From Flavipsychrobacter stenotrophus (GTDB taxonomy: Bacteria > Bacteroidota > Bacteroidia > Chitinophagales > Chitinophagaceae), in NCBI GenBank assembly GCA_947372365.1, contig CANBTK010000133.1:1-6088 (forward strand): a stretch of DNA of 6,088 nucleotides, written 5' to 3'. Positions within the stretch are counted from its first letter, which is position 1. Every line of letters starts with the position of its first letter. This document shows positions 5,309-6,088 of the stretch, in pieces. Below the pieces are notes generated by a model. That model had not been told where the DNA came from and did no database searches. It was given only the letters and a program-made list of their open reading frames with translations. Made by a program: the position numbers and the translations under genes.

Positions 5309-6088
5309 AACAACCGCCTTTTCACAGCATCGCTTAATTCCGGCAGTAACGGCAATTGCTACTATGTGGGCAATGACCGGGAAGCCGTGCTTATAGATGC
5401 CGGGCTATCGTGCCGCGAAACAGAAAAGCGCATGAAGCAGGTAGGCCTGCAAATGGAAAGGGTGAAGGCAGTTTTCATATCGCATGAGCATGGCGACCAC
5501 ATAAAGGGGGTAGAAAGTATTGCTACCAAGCATAAGCTGCCTATCTACATCACCCCGGCTACGTTCCAGCAAAGCAAGCTGCGTGTTATGGCTAGCCAGG
5601 TGTTTAGTTTTAAGGCATACGAACCAGTATTAATTGGTGGGTTGTCGGTATTGGCATTCCCGAAGCTGCACGATGCAATAGACCCGCATAGCTTTGTGGT
5701 GTCAGGCAATGGCGTAAACATTGGAGTATTCACCGATATAGGCAGCCCTTGCAACCATGTTATAGATAACTTTAAGAAATGCCACGCTATTTTTCTGGAG
5801 GCGAACTACGACGAAGGGATGCTGGCCAGCGGCCGCTACCCGCCACACCTTAAAAACCGCATCAGCGGCAAGCACGGGCACTTATCAAACCATCAGGCCC
5901 TGGAATTGTTTATGCAGCACAAGCCCGCGTACATGGGGCATGTGTACCTTTCTCACCTGTCAAAAGACAACAACAGCCCTGCACTGGCGCTACAGATGTT
6001 TACAGAAAAAGGCGGCAAAGCCAATATTGTAGTGGCTTCGCGTGATGAAGCAAGTACAGTTTATACCATAGCAGCCCCGGTGGGTGCC
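5306..6088 (+). CDS. yycJ: YycJ/WalJ-type metallo-beta-lactamase-fold hydrolase (C-terminus cut)
   Basis: This is a cytoplasmic MBL-fold protein; YycJ/WalJ relatives are reported as DNA exonucleases linked to mismatch-type repair, and the Bacteroidota version is assigned by similarity. The frame is open for 261 codons to the window edge; the family is about 265-270 residues, so only a few are missing. Landmarks: SLNSGSNGNCYYVG (9-22), LIDAG (D31), the zinc motif SHEHGDH (H60, H62, D64, H65), LHDAIDP (H122), FTDIGSP (D144), LEANYDEGMLASGRYP (164-179), GHLSN (191-195) and LSHLSKDNNSP (H217). The EAN-D-ML-GRYP and LSHLS-DNN blocks are specific to YycJ. The start must be TTG at 5306: an in-frame stop lies at 5288-5290, no ATG or GTG follows it, and homologues begin just before the SLNSGSNGN block. 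The TTG lies in the terminal CCATTG of the upstream repeat. No Shine-Dalgarno. Confidence 0.9.
   Translation, partial: MNNRLFTASLNSGSNGNCYYVGNDREAVLIDAGLSCRETEKRMKQVGLQMERVKAVFISHEHGDHIKGVESIATKHKLPIYITPATFQQSKLRVMASQVFSFKAYEPVLIGGLSVLAFPKLHDAIDPHSFVVSGNGVNIGVFTDIGSPCNHVIDNFKKCHAIFLEANYDEGMLASGRYPPHLKNRISGKHGHLSNHQALELFMQHKPAYMGHVYLSHLSKDNNSPALALQMFTEKGGKANIVVASRDEASTVYTIAAPVGA

Noticed and set aside
1..6088. Hidden defence system, prophage or insertion sequence
   Set aside because: Every confident gene belongs to an ordinary metabolic, regulatory, redox, transport or repair family, and no transposase, integrase or toxin-antitoxin pair is visible.

Overview
The window looks like a chromosomal segment from a member of the Bacteroidota, probably of the Chitinophagaceae/Sphingobacteriia type. 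The pointers are: no Shine-Dalgarno sequences ahead of the confident genes; several matches to the Bacteroidota -7 promoter element TAnnTTTG; a two-domain cytochrome c lipoprotein of a type common in that phylum; and AT-rich intergenic repeats beside moderately GC-rich genes. This placement is inference from gene style, not from a database match.

Layout from left to right. (1) 1-1408, minus strand: a class-3-like aldehyde dehydrogenase very close to AldB/ExaC, cut by the left window edge about 40 residues before its expected end. (2) 1409-1561: a divergent intergenic region. (3) 1562-2503, plus strand: an AraC-family regulator, a natural candidate for controlling the dehydrogenase. (4) 2532-3269, minus strand and convergent with the regulator: a lipoprotein with two cytochrome c-like domains, the first with an enlarged C-X8-CH heme motif. 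(5) 3270-3671: about 400 bases without a gene. It holds a likely promoter for the cytochrome, a GC-rich stretch with consecutive inverted repeats (3390-3520), and two isolated -7 elements facing right. (6) 3672-4250 and 4259-5131, plus strand, 8 bases apart: an HD-domain phosphohydrolase and a YitT-family membrane protein with a C-terminal DUF2179 domain, almost certainly one operon. (7) 5133-5308: a 176-base repeat-rich element with CAATGG/CCATTG ends that fills the whole gap between yitT and the next gene. (8) 5306-6088, plus strand: a YycJ/WalJ-type metallo-beta-lactamase-fold hydrolase that starts at TTG and runs off the right edge a few residues short of its expected end.

The genes look like several independent housekeeping or accessory units, not one pathway. 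The two local relationships that make sense are regulator with divergent aldehyde dehydrogenase, and HD phosphohydrolase with YitT/DUF2179 membrane protein. I see no phage, insertion-sequence transposase, CRISPR array, defence island, tRNA or rRNA. The least explained parts are the structured block at 3390-3520, the inverted-repeat element at 5133-5308 whose edge supplies the start codon of the downstream gene, and the odd heme motif.
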